A DNA stretch of 64,000 nucleotides, taken from assembly GCA_963971305.1 (NCBI GenBank), contig OZ020309.1, forward strand, positions 12,827,001 through 12,891,000, given 5' to 3'. The position numbers were made by a program, and so were the translations under genes. Below the pieces are notes generated by a model, which saw nothing but the letters and a program-made list of their open reading frames with translations, did no database searches and was not told the DNA's origin. The stretch comes from Arcuatula senhousia. Taxonomy: Eukaryota > Mollusca > Bivalvia > Mytilida > Mytilidae. The stretch's first letter is position 1. Each line of letters begins with the position of its first letter. Of this stretch, positions 48,806-59,010 are shown piece after piece.

Positions 48806-49103
48806 CACATGAAATGTTTTATAAAACTGCATGCTTTGCTTTAAACCATTTTTTTCCATCTATACACGTCACAATACACATGAATATATTGGTGTTGCTT
48901 TAAGTAGCAAAAAAAGGTCACCACAAGTTAGCTGACCATACCTGTAGATGTTTGACAGCCTTTTCGTTAAGCCAATCTTGAACCTTCATGGTCTGACCAA
49001 TTAAACTCTTGGAGTCCATTCCACTTCCTGGCTTTACATTTGCTGGAGTTGAATATGGCCTTTTTGAAGATCTCTTTCTTTGCATTGTGCATTTGTTCAT
49101 CAT
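32539..49103 (-). CDS. FAM228B: FAM228-family protein
   Basis: Eight coding exons on the minus strand: 49103-48942, 48113-48093, 45766-45731, 43325-43248, 42791-42594, 41155-41075, 35553-35321 and 32842-32539. All have AG/GT borders; introns are phase 0 except the last (phase 2). The product is 370 aa. Family landmarks are LRKKEILHKKW with PLRKKIIE (residues about 113-137), GHVFLDTMDPREY (166-178), FRDPLL, RTILRCMTG, WLEMPLHYIES (about 250-260) and an arginine-rich SRRRM junction. These align in order with vertebrate FAM228B as I remember it. The molecular role of the family is not established, to my knowledge. The start ATG follows an acceptor directly, so a 5' exon lies upstream and an N-terminal extension is possible. 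A vs B paralogue cannot be decided. Several transposons sit in the introns. Confidence 0.94.
33715..34045. mobile_element. GGCTCC-hairpin element, truncated copy
   Basis: Hairpin AGGCTCC-CA-GGAGCCT (33722-33737), then AAATCGCTCACCTGGTCTTG and about two core monomers (GAGCTGAACATTTAA; GGCCAAAAACACGAAAAA; AACCCCTATAAGGGGTCATC). The other end is missing. Same family as 38272-39592; located in the last FAM228 intron. Confidence 0.8.
35846..35935 (-). pseudogene. Possible decayed copy of part of a FAM228 exon
   Basis: On the minus strand one frame reads SDEDIEQVKIW before a stop a few codons later. The real exon at 35553-35321 contains TDKDIDQVKLP. The match is short (DxDIxQVK), lies just upstream of that exon and is not joined by good splice sites, so it may be chance. 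Confidence 0.2.
37384..37904. mobile_element. TIR element of about 520 bp
   Basis: The left end AGGCTTAAGGAAGATGGGGT is repeated inverted at the right end as ACCCCATCTACCTTAAGACT with few mismatches. Internal phrases (GAAAAATCTACTCC..., AAAGTATACTAAATAAAAAT) also appear inverted around 53530-53640 and 55440-55500, so this is a dispersed family. Lies in a FAM228 intron. Confidence 0.75.
38272..39592 (-). mobile_element. GGCTCC/AGCTCACC element, full length, tandem core
   Basis: One end has hairpin AGGCTCC-CA-GGAGCCT (38275-38290) and TAGCTCACCTGG; the other has CCAGGTGAGCTA in inverse orientation. That right end is a long hairpin (39560-39590; arms of 14 bp with one mismatch, loop TTT), preceded by a GACGAC-rich tract (39521-39543). 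The core has six or seven monomers of about 150-170 bp with AACATTTAAGCAAGCAACAG, GGCCAAAAACATGAAAAA and CCCCTATAAGGGGTCATCTG. Read in reverse, it has the order hairpin, GTC tract, GTTAACTTTT, core, as in the copy at 53652. Located in a FAM228 intron. Confidence 0.88.
40251..40466. mobile_element. MITE with TACTG...CAGTA ends, copy 1
   Basis: Ends TACTGTTTCA and CACAGTA with subterminal inverted phrases GGTATCAATTTTCGTGG and CCACGAAAATTGGTAC. About 215 bp, no coding capacity. A second clear copy lies at 60471-60676. The TA at each edge suggests TA target duplication. Located in a FAM228 intron. Confidence 0.85.
41319..41761 (+). mobile_element. 5'-truncated non-LTR retrotransposon (LINE) 3' end
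   Basis: The insertion is bordered by a perfect 14-bp direct repeat CATTTTAAGGTTCA (41305-41318 and 41762-41775). It contains the end of a reverse transcriptase frame and a short AAGTCAAAGTAAGT tail. Severe 5' truncation with a target-site duplication is typical of target-primed reverse transcription. It lies in the FAM228 intron between exons 5 and 6, antisense to that gene. Confidence 0.92.
41321..41749 (+). pseudogene. C-terminal fragment of a LINE reverse transcriptase
   Basis: An uninterrupted 142-codon frame starts at the truncation point and ends in TAA at 41747-41749. Landmarks typical of the RT C-terminus in non-LTR elements are ILLYGYETWR near the start, KRKWKWIGHTLRK, GKRKVGRPRNTWRR and a final W-rich MAQNRTRWRG segment. 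The catalytic domain itself is absent. The intact frame and perfect flanking repeat suggest a recent insertion. The fragment has no ATG of its own in this frame and cannot mobilise itself. Confidence 0.9.
42549..42573. repeat. (TG)n microsatellite
   Basis: Uninterrupted TG dinucleotide run of about 12 units, 20 bp downstream (in FAM228 sense) of the splice donor of exon 5. Confidence 0.95.
44216..44300. repeat. Short tandem duplication
   Basis: The phrases GTATTGTTTAGTTCC/GTATTGTTCAGTTCC and ACCATTGAGAAAGTATAA occur twice, about 45 bp apart. Inside a FAM228 intron. Confidence 0.7.
44460..44665. repeat. G-rich repeat with GGGATTC motifs
   Basis: Begins ATGGGGGGGTAGGACC and ends GACCCCCTCCTACTCCCCCT, roughly inverted. 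In between, GGGATTCCGGGATTT-like motifs recur. Probably an interspersed element in a FAM228 intron; boundaries are uncertain. Confidence 0.45.
45405..45630. mobile_element. Degenerate copy of the TACTG/CAGTA MITE
   Basis: TTATTATTGTTCATGGGG, CCAATTTTCATTATATTCAT and AAAATTGAAACCCATGG parallel the ends of the MITEs at 40251 and 60471. A/T and poly-G runs interrupt it. In a FAM228 intron. Confidence 0.5.
46037..46634. mobile_element. 600-bp foldback element
   Basis: Ends AAAGGACAAGATATGATAAG and CTTATCATATCTTGTCCTTT are exact inverses. Inside, TAACTATGAGCCACACAGAG and CTCCGTGTGGCTCATAGTTA are also inverted, with partial pairing in between, so the element is nearly one long hairpin with a loop near 46307-46365. 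No coding capacity; in a FAM228 intron. Confidence 0.88.
46853..48018. mobile_element. 1.17-kb TIR element with many TACGCC motifs
   Basis: Left end CCTGTACGAAAAAGTCCGCC and right end GGCGTATTCCGCCTATTTAT...TTTCGTACAGG are inverted copies with gaps. About a dozen TACGCC/GGCGTA motifs cluster in the outer 250 bp of each side, leaving an AT-rich centre. That is the layout of transposase-binding subterminal repeats in a non-autonomous DNA transposon. No transposase is encoded. Lies in the FAM228 intron just downstream of the microexon. Confidence 0.82.
48773..48802. repeat. (CA)n microsatellite
   Basis: Uninterrupted CA dinucleotide run of about 15 units in the first FAM228 intron. Confidence 0.93.
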
Positions 49104-49792
49104 CTGTGAATAAATTTCAATATCAAGGATTATTACTTTTTAATACATAGATGCATATGAAATACCGATTTTTCCCAGTGAAATAAAATCTGGTAAATTC
49201 ACAATGTGAAATAACAAAAGTATTTTCACTCTTGCGTCCTTTCCAGTCAAACTCAATTATGACGTCGTGAATTGTATTGCGTTGTTGGCATGACTCCTGC
49301 GGTCTAAATTCATACGCCATTCAAATAAATTTATTAAAAACTATTTATTAGCGGTATTTTATCTATGTAATAAATACGATAATCAATTAGGTCTCATGAA
49401 TAACCAAAATATGATTATAATTAATACATCTAGTAAAGTACATCTGTCTCAGGCTTAGCTAAATCCATTTCTTTTGGATAGCTTATTTTCACGTATTTTC
49501 TGGACATGGCTTGCAATGGTGTTTTGTGAATTTTTTAGAGTGCTAAAGCAGGAAAGGAAAATTTTATGTTTTTTTTTCTTTCTTCAATTTCAAAACATTT
49601 TAAAATAGTACGTCTTTTTGACATGTGGAACACTTTTCATGTTTAATGGCATATGGGAGTGGACACATTTTCTTTTCAACAATGTTCAAGTAACAATACC
49701 AATTCCTTCTTATATCATTAGATTAAAAGTAAAAGATTATAATTCTTGTTAGTCAAGTAATTGTAGCTGCAGCAAGGAACATATATATATAT

Positions 49793-49985
49793 ATTGGGTA
49801 CCAGTAAACTGAGAAAAGAAAAGAAACGAAATGAAAACAAAACAAAATCAATTAAGTAAGAAAACGAAATCGTCAATTTGAGAAAACGATATCTAGCAGA
49901 TATAACTCTTGCATGTCTGATTTCGTTTTCTTACTTTACTATTTCGTTTTCTTTTCTTTTCGTTTCTCAGTTTACCGGTACCAAT
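49793..49985. mobile_element. MITE/foldback of about 190 bp
   Basis: ATTGGGTACCAGTAAACTGA and its inverse TCAGTTTACCGGTACCAAT mark the ends; inner purine-rich AAAGAAAAGAAACGAAA pairs with pyrimidine-rich TTTCGTTTTCTTTTC. The termini abut AT-rich flanks. No coding capacity. Confidence 0.85.
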
Positions 49986-50072
49986 AATATATTAAGCTGT
50001 CTTGGCAGTGCCAGACAAATTCTATGACTGCCAAAGTGAGCAAACTATTTATAGTAGGATTGCATGTTATTT

Positions 50073-50326
50073 AGAATACTGTACATTGACAGGGGGTGTC
50101 ACAGCCCCCGCCCGCCGAATACCGTTAAAAAAAGGACAGAATACCGTTGAAAAGACTGGAATACCAAATACTCTAAAGATCACGGCGTGCCCATACCAAA
50201 AGCCTAAAAATTCGGAACATCACGTACTGCGTACCACACCTTGGCCTACCAAATACCCTTTAAAAAGCACGGAATACCTCCTACCAAAAGGGCTGTGACA
50301 CCCTCTTGACAGTACTCCAAATAATT
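50073..50326. mobile_element. MITE with GGTGTCACAGCCC inverted ends
   Basis: The left end (TTGACAGGGGGTGTCACAGC) and right end (GCTGTGACACCCTCTTGACA) are inverted, with further pairing of GAATACTGT/AGTACTCC outside. The middle repeats ACCGTTAAAAAAAGGAC-like phrases (GAATACCG, GGAATACC). The open frame across it is not a gene. Confidence 0.82.
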
Positions 50327-50451
50327 ATAGTTGGTTAATATGGGGGTAAGCTAATGTAACTTTTTTGGGCCTGTTGGCGTTGCAGTGTTGGCTTTACTTT
50401 GTCTACTTTGCCTATGAAGTCCACCTCAAGTGGGGATTGTTGCAGAATAAA

Positions 50452-50637
50452 CTAGCACTTGTTTTTATCAATAGCAATAATGGAGTCGACATGGAATAGA
50501 GTAGAAAATGCGTTCATTTGTAAACAAACCCTTGTTGTAATATGATCTTGACTATCAATCATCAACTCCTCAATAGCATCATTATTATGAATCTGTAACT
50601 TTCCACCGGGCTGTTTCACACATAATAAAGACGCCAT
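50452..50637 (-). CDS. Hypothetical 61-residue protein or first exon
   Basis: I do not recognise this protein. The ATG has a good context (A at -3, G at +4) and the frame is hydrophilic and compositionally normal (starts MASLLCVKQPGGK, contains DAIEELMIDSQDH) before a TAG stop. About 100 bp upstream a second ATG in an AACATGGCGGAC context opens a four-codon frame, and a CRE/E-box lies just beyond. A possible donor (AAGG/GTTTGT, after 50530) could splice in phase 0 to FAM228 exon 1 and add 36 residues. It may thus be a FAM228 5' exon, a separate small gene or chance. Confidence 0.35.
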   Translation of the reverse strand: MASLLCVKQPGGKLQIHNNDAIEELMIDSQDHITTRVCLQMNAFSTLFHVDSIIAIDKNKC

Positions 50638-50758
50638 AATGTCAATCGTTATGACTGAGAAGTTCTGTATTTCAATACTGGAGAACTCGTGGTCAAAATC
50701 AGTAAGAGACTGATGTGGATTCGGGCATCTAGGTGTCCGCCATGTTTTGTAAACAATT

Positions 50759-50770
50759 TGACGTCACGTG
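50759..50770. promoter_or_regulatory. CRE overlapping an E-box
   Basis: TGACGTCACGTG combines a perfect palindromic CRE with CACGTG. It sits in the gap between the divergent FAM228 and PFN4 genes, next to an AACATGGCGGAC motif that resembles YY1 sites (50738-50749, minus strand). Candidate promoter core, possibly bidirectional. Confidence 0.45.
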
Positions 50771-53651
50771 GAGATTTTCATTTCTGATAAAATCAACGAT
50801 TTAAGGGTGACAATTTTTATAAATTTCACAAAGGGCTCAAGAAAAAAGAATGAAAATTGACTTAAGCATCACAGCACTGTCGATATTCTTCAAAACTATC
50901 AGATACAATCTCCTTGACGACAATAAAGAGTTGTCGAAAGGGAGCTAACTCTGTAGGAAACTGATTTTCCAAGTTGGGTCTGATGAAAATATACCTGATG
51001 ATCTTTTTACCTTGTATTCAGATTTAATAGGTTTTCATGACAGTGGACTGCAATATATCATTAGTTTTTTTGTAAGTGCACAGTGTATGTGGTCTAAAAA
51101 GACTATATGTAAATTGTAAAAGTAGTTTTTTTTCAGACCGTTCTCTTGCTATGTTTGACCCATGTTTGTCTTAGTTTGATATACCTATGGGGTCCTATGC
51201 CTTGTAATACAGGGCCTGAATAAGAAATCAAAGTTTACCATCGAAAGTTTATTCTTAGGCAAATGCAATAGCAATCGACCAGTCAACTTGAAGGGGGAGG
51301 GCTTGGTTTTCTTTTAAAAAAATATTTTGAAAATGATTTTTCGATCTAAAAAAAAATTGGCAGCAGAGCCAGAGGGTTGATAAGAAAAAAAGCTCAAAAA
51401 TAGGAGTGTTCGCCAATCTCATTAGTGATGTCATATTCACTAATTTGCATCTCATTAAGTGTCAAATTGGATGGCAATAAACAGTGCAATAAACAAACAT
51501 CGATTGATAGGATAATTTCCCCAAATTTCAAATCCTCATAACTTTTTTGATTGATTAGATAAATTGGTTCTGTAAACGGTTCTGGGAAGAAGAATTTATT
51601 CATATTTACCATGATTAATTTTAAAAATATAGCTTTAAAAATAAATTTTCTGCAAAATTGTTTCGGGACCAAGTAAATTTTTGTTGAAAATTTTAAATCA
51701 ACCAAATTTTCGATCTTTAGAACCAGTGAATATGTATTTGCAAAATGCACTACAAAAACAATCTTTTTCTGAAAATTGTAGAACAAAATTTTTTTTTCAA
51801 TTATCTTGAAAAACAAAAAAGTTATGACAGTTTAAAGACGTTTTTCAACACAATTTTATTGTCTTTTTGCCCTCCAAAAATAGTCCACAGGTAAGCTCTG
51901 ACGTCACGGCGAACATTCCTATAACCTGTTGTGACACCTTCAAAAATAAATTCTGGCATACCAAAAAAAAAAAAAACCAAGGCACCCTCCTTCAAGTTAA
52001 ATGGTCATTCTATGAGGTAGATTTAATAAAAAACTTATATTTCCCTGAGGATACTTGACATATGCTATTTCTGAATATGTCAGATTCTTAATTCAGTCAA
52101 GACTGCAATTTCGATTTTCTATGGATGGCAGGCATTTTCGTCTATCCATCCTCTAGTTGACTTTTCATTAAAGATCTTCTCTGCCACTCAGATGTCAGGG
52201 GATTGAAATATAATGCCAACCAACCAACATGACCAACATGGCTCATGATGTTGATTAGAGTAGGGTGGGTCAGACCACAGTTTTGGTTTTTAGACTTAAA
52301 AAGTAAATATAAGAGATTGAAAATCTGAAGCAACCTTTAATCCTTAAAGTTGATATTATTTTACAATTTTTAGACTACCAAAATTTTCCTAGAACAAATG
52401 AACCAAATTGGAATTTTTTAGAAAAAAAATATTGTGGCTTCATTTCTTAACCTATTTTCTTCAAAAGAAGATATTTTAAACTTTATTTGTTTATTTGGAA
52501 AAAAAATTCTCTGGCCAGCTAAGAAAAGTCATTTTTTAGACTAAAGTAAAATTTTGATGTCACAGTTTTTGATATATATATATATATAGGGAAAATGGAT
52601 AATAAAAAAATCTTTTTGTATTCAAACTGTCTTTTCTTGAACTACAAGAGAGAAGTTAAATAAATAAATATTCTAATAAATTGACATCTATAGAAACAAA
52701 ATTCATGAAAAAATCTCTACATATACAATTTTTGTAAAAACGTAAATTTGCTTGATTTACCTGTATAAATAGGGAATATTTTAAGTTGCAATACTTTTGG
52801 CACATCACTGTAAATATGGAAAGCACCATTAAGGCATGATTGTGTGTAGAGGAAAAGTTAGTGTTACAAGTGCATTGAGATCTGATTAAAATGATTTTAA
52901 GGTCTAAAAATTGTGAGATCAAATATTTGAGAGTCATCTCTCTTTAACTGGTTTTTGTCAATTTTAATTGTTTGTGTTATGGTCTTTTTTTTTGTTTTTT
53001 TGTTTTTCTTTTTTGAAAGCTTTGTAACTTTGTGTTCTCGATCTTTAGAGTGTAATTTTCTATCATAACTACCTCCTTAAATGTTACACTACCAGGAAAA
53101 CGCAGACAATGTTGCACATTAGGTAAGACACTTTAGCATAAGAGATGAAGTGAGCAACTCAGGCTTCTATGAGCCTACTGAAATTTTGGTTCATGAAAAA
53201 TGTTTTTAGAAAATAAATTGTGTGTGTGTATACAGTATTAATTGTATTCCTCTATGGCATATGATCTTGACTCAAACTATTTCTAAAACAGGGTGAAATT
53301 ATAAAGCATGGTTAATTTATTTTGTCATTGCTAAAATAGCCACAGATGGTTTAGACTGAACATTTCACATCTTTCAAAACTTTGTGAATTTTATAAATTG
53401 CTAAAATGATTTTAATTGATATCTTTTGGACTTTATGTTTAACATTTAAACTAAAAATAACAACAAAACTTGGGAATTAAAAAACTCTATATACTTCCCA
53501 ACTTTTTAAGGGGGAGATAATTTGTATAAAAATGATAAGGAAAAATAATATTTTTCACTTTTTAAAAAAATTGAACACCTAAAAGTCTCTGAAAAAAATA
53601 TTTCACAACTTTAAGAAAAATTCTATGGAGATTTTTTTTAAATAGGGCCGT

Positions 53652-55164
53652 TATTTTTATACGACCGCAAAAAATTTGCGGACGTATTATGGTATGATGC
53701 TGTCGTTGTCGTCGTCGTCGTTGTCGTCGTTGTCGGTGTCTGTTAACTTTTTAGTGTTTCCACAATAACTTTAGTTCCAGTTATCCGATTGCTATGAAAC
53801 TTTACAATGATGTTCCTTACCATAAAAGGATGCATGGGATTGATTTTGGGGGTCCCCCCATTTTTCGTTTAGAAATTAGGGGCCAAAAAAGGGCCAAAAA
53901 TACTACTTTTTTGTTTGTTTCCACAATAACTTTAGTTCTAGTTATCCAATTGCTATGAAATTTGACAGTGATGTTCCTTACCATACAAGGATGAATGGGA
54001 TTGATTTTGGGGGTCCCCCCTTTTTTTGTTTCGAAATTAGGGGCCCAAAAGGGGGAAAAAATTCAAATATTTTACTTGTTTCCACCATAACTTTGGTCCT
54101 AGTTGGCCTATTGCTGTGAAATTTGTCAAGAATGTGTCTTACAATAAAATAATGATCCTGATGAATTTTTGTGCCCCCCTTTTTCTCCGTTATGTAATTA
54201 GGGGCCAAAAGGGGCCAAAATAAAAACTTTTTTATTTGTGGTCCGATTTCGAAATTTTTTTTTACATGTTTGTTCTTGTCAAATAGCGGATACAAAATTA
54301 AGAATTAATTTTTGCGACCCCCCTTTTTCCCCCTATTACGTAATTAGGGGCCAAATGGGGCCAAAATCGAAACTTTTTTATTTGTGGTCCGATTTTGAAA
54401 TTTTTTTTTGCAAGTTTATTTTTGTCAAGTAGCGAATCCAAATTTGAGAATTTATTTTTGCGACCCCCACCCCTTTTTCACCTGTTACGTAATAAGGGGC
54501 CAAAAGGGGCAGAAATTGAAACTTTTTTATTTCTGGTCCGATTTTGAAAATTTTTTTTGCATGTTTGTTCTTGTCAAATAGCGGATACAAAATTAAAAAT
54601 GAATTTTTGCGACCCCCCCTTTTTCCCCTTATTACGTAAATAGGGGCCAAATGGGGCCGAAATTGGAACTTTTTTATTTCTGGTCCGATTTTGAAAATTT
54701 TTTTTGCATGTTTGTTCTTGTCAAATAGTGAATACAAAATTAAGAATTAATTTTTGCGACCCCCCCTTTTTCCCCCTATTACGTAATTAGGGGCCAAATG
54801 GGGCTTTTTTATTTGTGGTCCGATTTTGAAAATTTTTTTTGCAAATTTATTCTTGTCAGGTAGCGATTCTAAATTTAAGAATAAATTTTTGGGGCTGTAA
54901 TCATAATTTTTAAAAAAATTCTGGTTTTATTTTTAATTTTTTCCCCAAACATTATTCTTTTAAAGAGTAGAATACAACATTCAAAATTTATATTTTTAGC
55001 CCCTGGGTTGAAAGTCCATCAGAGAAGCATGTGTCAAAAACCTTTGTCAGTCCACCATGGGCTGCATGTGTCCAGAACAATAGACTATCCATATTAGGCC
55101 TAAAACGTACAGGGTTCAACATGTTGCGGTCGTATCATGCTGCGCTCGGCGAAGCTTTTTATTT
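53652..55164 (+). mobile_element. Hairpin-headed tandem-core element, copy 3 (full length)
   Basis: Starts with ATACGACCGCAA and the hairpin CCGCAAA-AAA-TTTGCGG (53665-53681), then a GTCGTC tract (53701-53737) and GTTAACTTTT. The core has several monomers of about 120 bp with GGGGCCAAAAGGGGCCAAAA, TTATTTGTGGTCCGATTT and TTCTTGTCAAATAGCGGA. The end carries TTGCGGTCGTAT, inverse to the start, plus GCTCGGCGAAGCTTTTTATT. Open frames on both strands follow the monomers and are not genes. Confidence 0.92.
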
Positions 55165-55167
55165 TAT

Positions 55168-55421
55168 CTTTAGTTTTACGAACCCTCCTACCCTATAAAT
55201 TTGGCCCCGAAATTAAAAAAAAAATTCGCTTTTTCAATTTTATTTTTATTTTTTTTTCCTACCTTACAAATATCTGACTTATTATTGAATAAATTTCCTA
55301 TTATTTTGACACAAAATATTATTTTTTTTTGCCCGACCTCAATTTTTCTGGAATTTTATTTTAATTTTTTTTCCTTCCTCCTACCCACCAACATTTAGGA
55401 CAAGTTTCGTAAAACTAAAAA
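55168..55421. mobile_element. MITE adjoining copy 3
   Basis: TTTAGTTTTACGAA at the left and TTCGTAAAACTAAA at the right are exact inverses around about 225 bp of AT-rich sequence with CCTCCTACC phrases. It directly follows the end of the preceding element. Confidence 0.75.
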
Positions 55422-56215
55422 TTAAAAAACAGTGGCCTAGATGAAAATGTAAATTCTCCCTATTTATTCAAAGTCCATACAAAAAAATTGATGGTGAACT
55501 TTCAGTTTTATAATTCTTGTTTGTTGTTCATTTTATTTTCTCTTCAATCGCATCTCAAGTTTTTGTTCAGGTTAAATTTCTTTTTTTTTTTTATGATGGA
55601 AGTATACATAATAACTATAATAATGAAAAGAAACAAAAATCAAGATCTAATTAGGGTGTAAAAGTTAGGATTTCTTGTTATTCTTGTTTACAAGTTTAAG
55701 TAACTTTCAAGCAAGTATGATATCATGAAACTTAATCAGCATGATCAAGCATGATGACCTGTTCCTTCTTGTTCTATGAGTAAATGGTTGTTTATCTCAA
55801 GTAAGATATGACCTTTCAATTGAATTTTTCAATTTTCAATGAAATCAGCTTTTATCAACTAACCTAATTCTACATAATATATTACTGTGATTTACTGTTA
55901 CAGTATTGCTTTAATTCTGTCATATGTACATGTTGTATAAAATGATCTATTCTTATCTAGAAATTGTATACTATTTGATTTTTCAATTTTTGATGGATGT
56001 GTTTTGAAAGGAGTAAAGATACTTGATAAATATCCAAAACATTTATGTCTTAAAAATCTGTTATAACCTGTAGTATTTTGTGACCTTTAAGATTTTGGAC
56101 ATAACTCACCATAAACAATGGGAGACTATGATATAAAAAGAAAGCCTCAGTTCCAAGTATCAGGACTACCTGTAAGTAATGCTGCATGTATTGGTTTGGT
56201 GCATGAGTTATAACC
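55422..56215. other. Gene-free AT-rich stretch
   Basis: Apart from 55440-55500, which matches part of the element family at 37384, nothing recognisable was seen. Confidence 0.4.
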
Positions 56216-56450
56216 AATTGTTGCATGAGTGACAACCACTTTAATAATTGTTGCATGAGTGACAACCACTTTAATAATTGTTGCATGAGTGACAACCACT
56301 TTAATAATTGTTGCATGAGTGACAACCACTTTAATAATTGTTGCATGAGTGACAACCACTTTAATAATTGTTGCATGAGTTATATTCACTCAATTGTTGC
56401 ATGAGTTAACCACTGGAATATTCACTCAATTGTTGAATGATTATAACCAC
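56216..56450. repeat. 30-bp minisatellite
   Basis: Five near-perfect copies of a 30-bp unit (GTTGCATGAGTGACAACC then ACTTTAATAATT) are followed by two or three decayed copies. A minus-strand open frame with a ten-residue periodicity results from the unit length and is not a gene. Confidence 0.95.
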
Positions 56451-58285
56451 TCAATAACCAAATGCATGTGATTTTGTTTGAATAAATGCATGGTTTTGGT
56501 CAGAGCATTTATTTACTTTTATAATTACAGGGGGTGATGTGTTTTACATAATGGTAGATGAACATAAGAGTTCAACACAAACATTTTTAGTGGCAATCTC
56601 TGTTTGCTTCTATAAGCCAAGCTTCACATTTACATTTTTTGTTCAATATCCAATTCTTGGACCAATTCTTGGACCATACAGTCATAATTATTTGTTAATA
56701 TAGAGTATAAAGCATGTACCGTACTTCATAATTCATTTTTTGCCGGATTTCACCTGTGAGTGAAAATTCAGGGTTATAACATGGTGAGTGTTAGGGGGCC
56801 AGTGGTCTGACAGGGAACAACTTTTTTTGTAATAGTTTTCTCAGTAACTAATTATCAAATCTATTTGATATTTGGAATACAGCATCAGGAATATGGGACT
56901 ATCACTCACCTGCTTCCTGCTTAACGAAATCTAGCCATTTATCGACTTTGACAGATTTTTTACTGAAATAAATCTTTATTATGTAACTTATAATCAATTA
57001 TGTGCATGATAAAAGTCTAACCTTCAAGAGTATGAATGATAATGCAGTGTTCATTAACTCGGTGTGTTTGTTTAACCAACTTTGTGTTCCCTTAAGAAAA
57101 GCAATTTAACCTAACACATTGTGAAAGAAGCCCTGTTATTTCAATTTCACCTACCTTCAATCAACTTCTGTACAACAAAACCTTTTAAAATCCTTGGTTT
57201 ATCAAAGTTTTGCAATATCAAATCTTAAATAAATATAAATCCTTATAAAATATTGTGCACCACTTCAGATTTCATATGTTTGTCCTAAGTTTGCAGCTTA
57301 TTTCTTGATTGAGGAATTTTACTTTCTATGGATAAGATTTCAGTACTGTAGTTTAAAACAAAAGAAAGGAATTGAATTTCAAAGATTCAAGATTAATTTT
57401 GACCTAAAAGGAAGATTTGGATCAGTGAGTTAAAATGGAAGGTGTCCCCTCACGTGGAAGTATGGTTGTTGATATGCTGGTATGAATCTATTGTTTTATA
57501 TAGGGGTACCAAATAGGGAGAAGATTAGCCAGGAGTACAGGAAAAGTTGTTTCATGCACATATTATAAAAAGATTTATCTGCAAAATCAGCACCCTACAT
57601 GCAGGGCTTTAATGCAACTAGACAACGATTTAAATAGTTTTATTCTATAAATTTATTGAGTATTTATTATGTACCATATTAAATGCAAAATTTGTTTTTT
57701 AACTGATTAAATTATTGTGATATGTAAAATTTTGTAATTTTGTCTTCACAACATGTTGGAGATATATGTTTTATTTTTTAAATTCATATAATATGTTAAA
57801 AAGGAAAATGCTTTGAAGATTTGTTTTTAAAGAATATGAAAATATCAACAGTAAAAAATATATAAAAGAAAACCATGTTGAACAATTTTCTTAATCATTC
57901 ACCCATATACATACAAGGGGTTTAAAGTTAACGATATTTATATATATATGCTGTCCATATTTTGTTCAACTTTTTGTTAGAGATTCAGATTTTCAGAATG
58001 AATTTTCTAAAAATGTTTAGACCCATGAGCTTAGATATTATGGTAATGTATTCATTTTTGATATTTTTCAGTAGACTTTCAGTTTTGCAACCGACATTTT
58101 CATGATTTTCTAGATAAATTGAATGGGAAAAAAATAATGTTTCATGGTTGTCTTATAGTTATTATGTTGTCACTCAAGACAAGAATTTTTAAAATATCAT
58201 GACCATTACATACATGTATATCAGCTGTAAGCCATGCTATAGGCCTGGGATTCATAGACTTTAGAATGATTTTGGGTTAAAAGGA
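56451..58285. other. Gene-free stretch
   Basis: AT-rich sequence without supportable exons, RNA genes or repeat ends. Confidence 0.4.
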
Positions 58286-58287
58286 TC

Positions 58288-58400
58288 TGGTGGGTGCCGT
58301 TTCATAAAGCAATCGTTAGCCTAACGTGCACGTAAGCCCATTTAATTTGCATGGGATAACGTGCAAGTTAATTACCGATCGCTTTATGAAACGGCGCCCT
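58288..58400. mobile_element. Short palindromic MITE
   Basis: GGTGCCGTTTCATAAAGC at the left and GCTTTATGAAACGGCGCC at the right are inverted. The middle contains AACGTGCACGTAA and AACGTGCAAGTTAA. About 112 bp in total. Confidence 0.82.
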
Positions 58401-58689
58401 GATATGAAATATGGGAAATTGTTGATAATGTTTTCATTATTTATAGGACTTTTAAATAAAAAAAATAAGATGAAAATGTCTGTCCCAAGTGTCAAAACTA
58501 AGGATGTAATATTATCATACTGTAATCAGTAGATTATGAGAGTCATATCAAAGGGTATAATATCAGCTACAGTCCTTTTGTACAAGTATCATTGTTCTAT
58601 TTTATTGGATGTGTAAAATCTAGAATATGTTCCAACATGGAAAAATGTCAAGAAAAAAATGTTGTCAATGTTATAATGGTTCATAAATG

Positions 58690-59010
58690 GTCATTATATA
58701 AGTTAGTATTAGTTCCCTTATTTGAGTAATGAAGGTATTGATTTCAAATTTGGTACACAGGTTGTACTGTAGTGCTATGACTCTCCTTTCCAGGTCAGTT
58801 GCGCATCTACTTCCTGTTTTTTCAGATGACTTAGGACTTTTTTAGGGGTCATATGTAGACAATTTTTCATACAGATTTCTTAGCTCCTAACTGAACAGAA
58901 CAGCTTTAATATAATGATGAGTAGTACTGGCCTCCCTTTTACAGGTCAGTCAGGCATCTACTTCCTATTTTCCTAGTGGAGGTATCCTTAGCATGATTAA
59001 GTGCAACACC
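58690..59010. repeat. Imperfect duplicated repeat
   Basis: CCAGGTCAGTTGCGCATCTA with CTTCCTGTTTT recurs as ACAGGTCAGTCAGGCATCTA with CTTCCTATTTT about 145 bp later. Likely the decayed core of an interspersed element. Confidence 0.5.

Noticed and set aside
49123..49320. 65-codon minus-strand frame just upstream of FAM228 exon 1
   Set aside because: A possible donor exists but the join would put FAM228 out of frame. It may be 5' untranslated sequence; not enough to call a protein.
50002..50298. 98-codon plus-strand frame
   Set aside because: It runs across a MITE with inverted ends and has no recognisable protein features.
53150..53180. Another AGGCTCC-type element head
   Set aside because: GTGAGCAACTCAGGCTTCTA is similar in order but too diverged and lacks the hairpin and a core.
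53978..54737. Open frames on both strands with repeated YPLFDKNKHAKKIFKIGP-like segments
   Set aside because: They follow the tandem core monomers of a non-coding element and similar ones occur in the copy at 19670-20815.
56050..56389. Minus-strand open frames of 108 and 80 codons with a ten-residue repeat
   Set aside because: They are the 30-bp minisatellite read in two frames.
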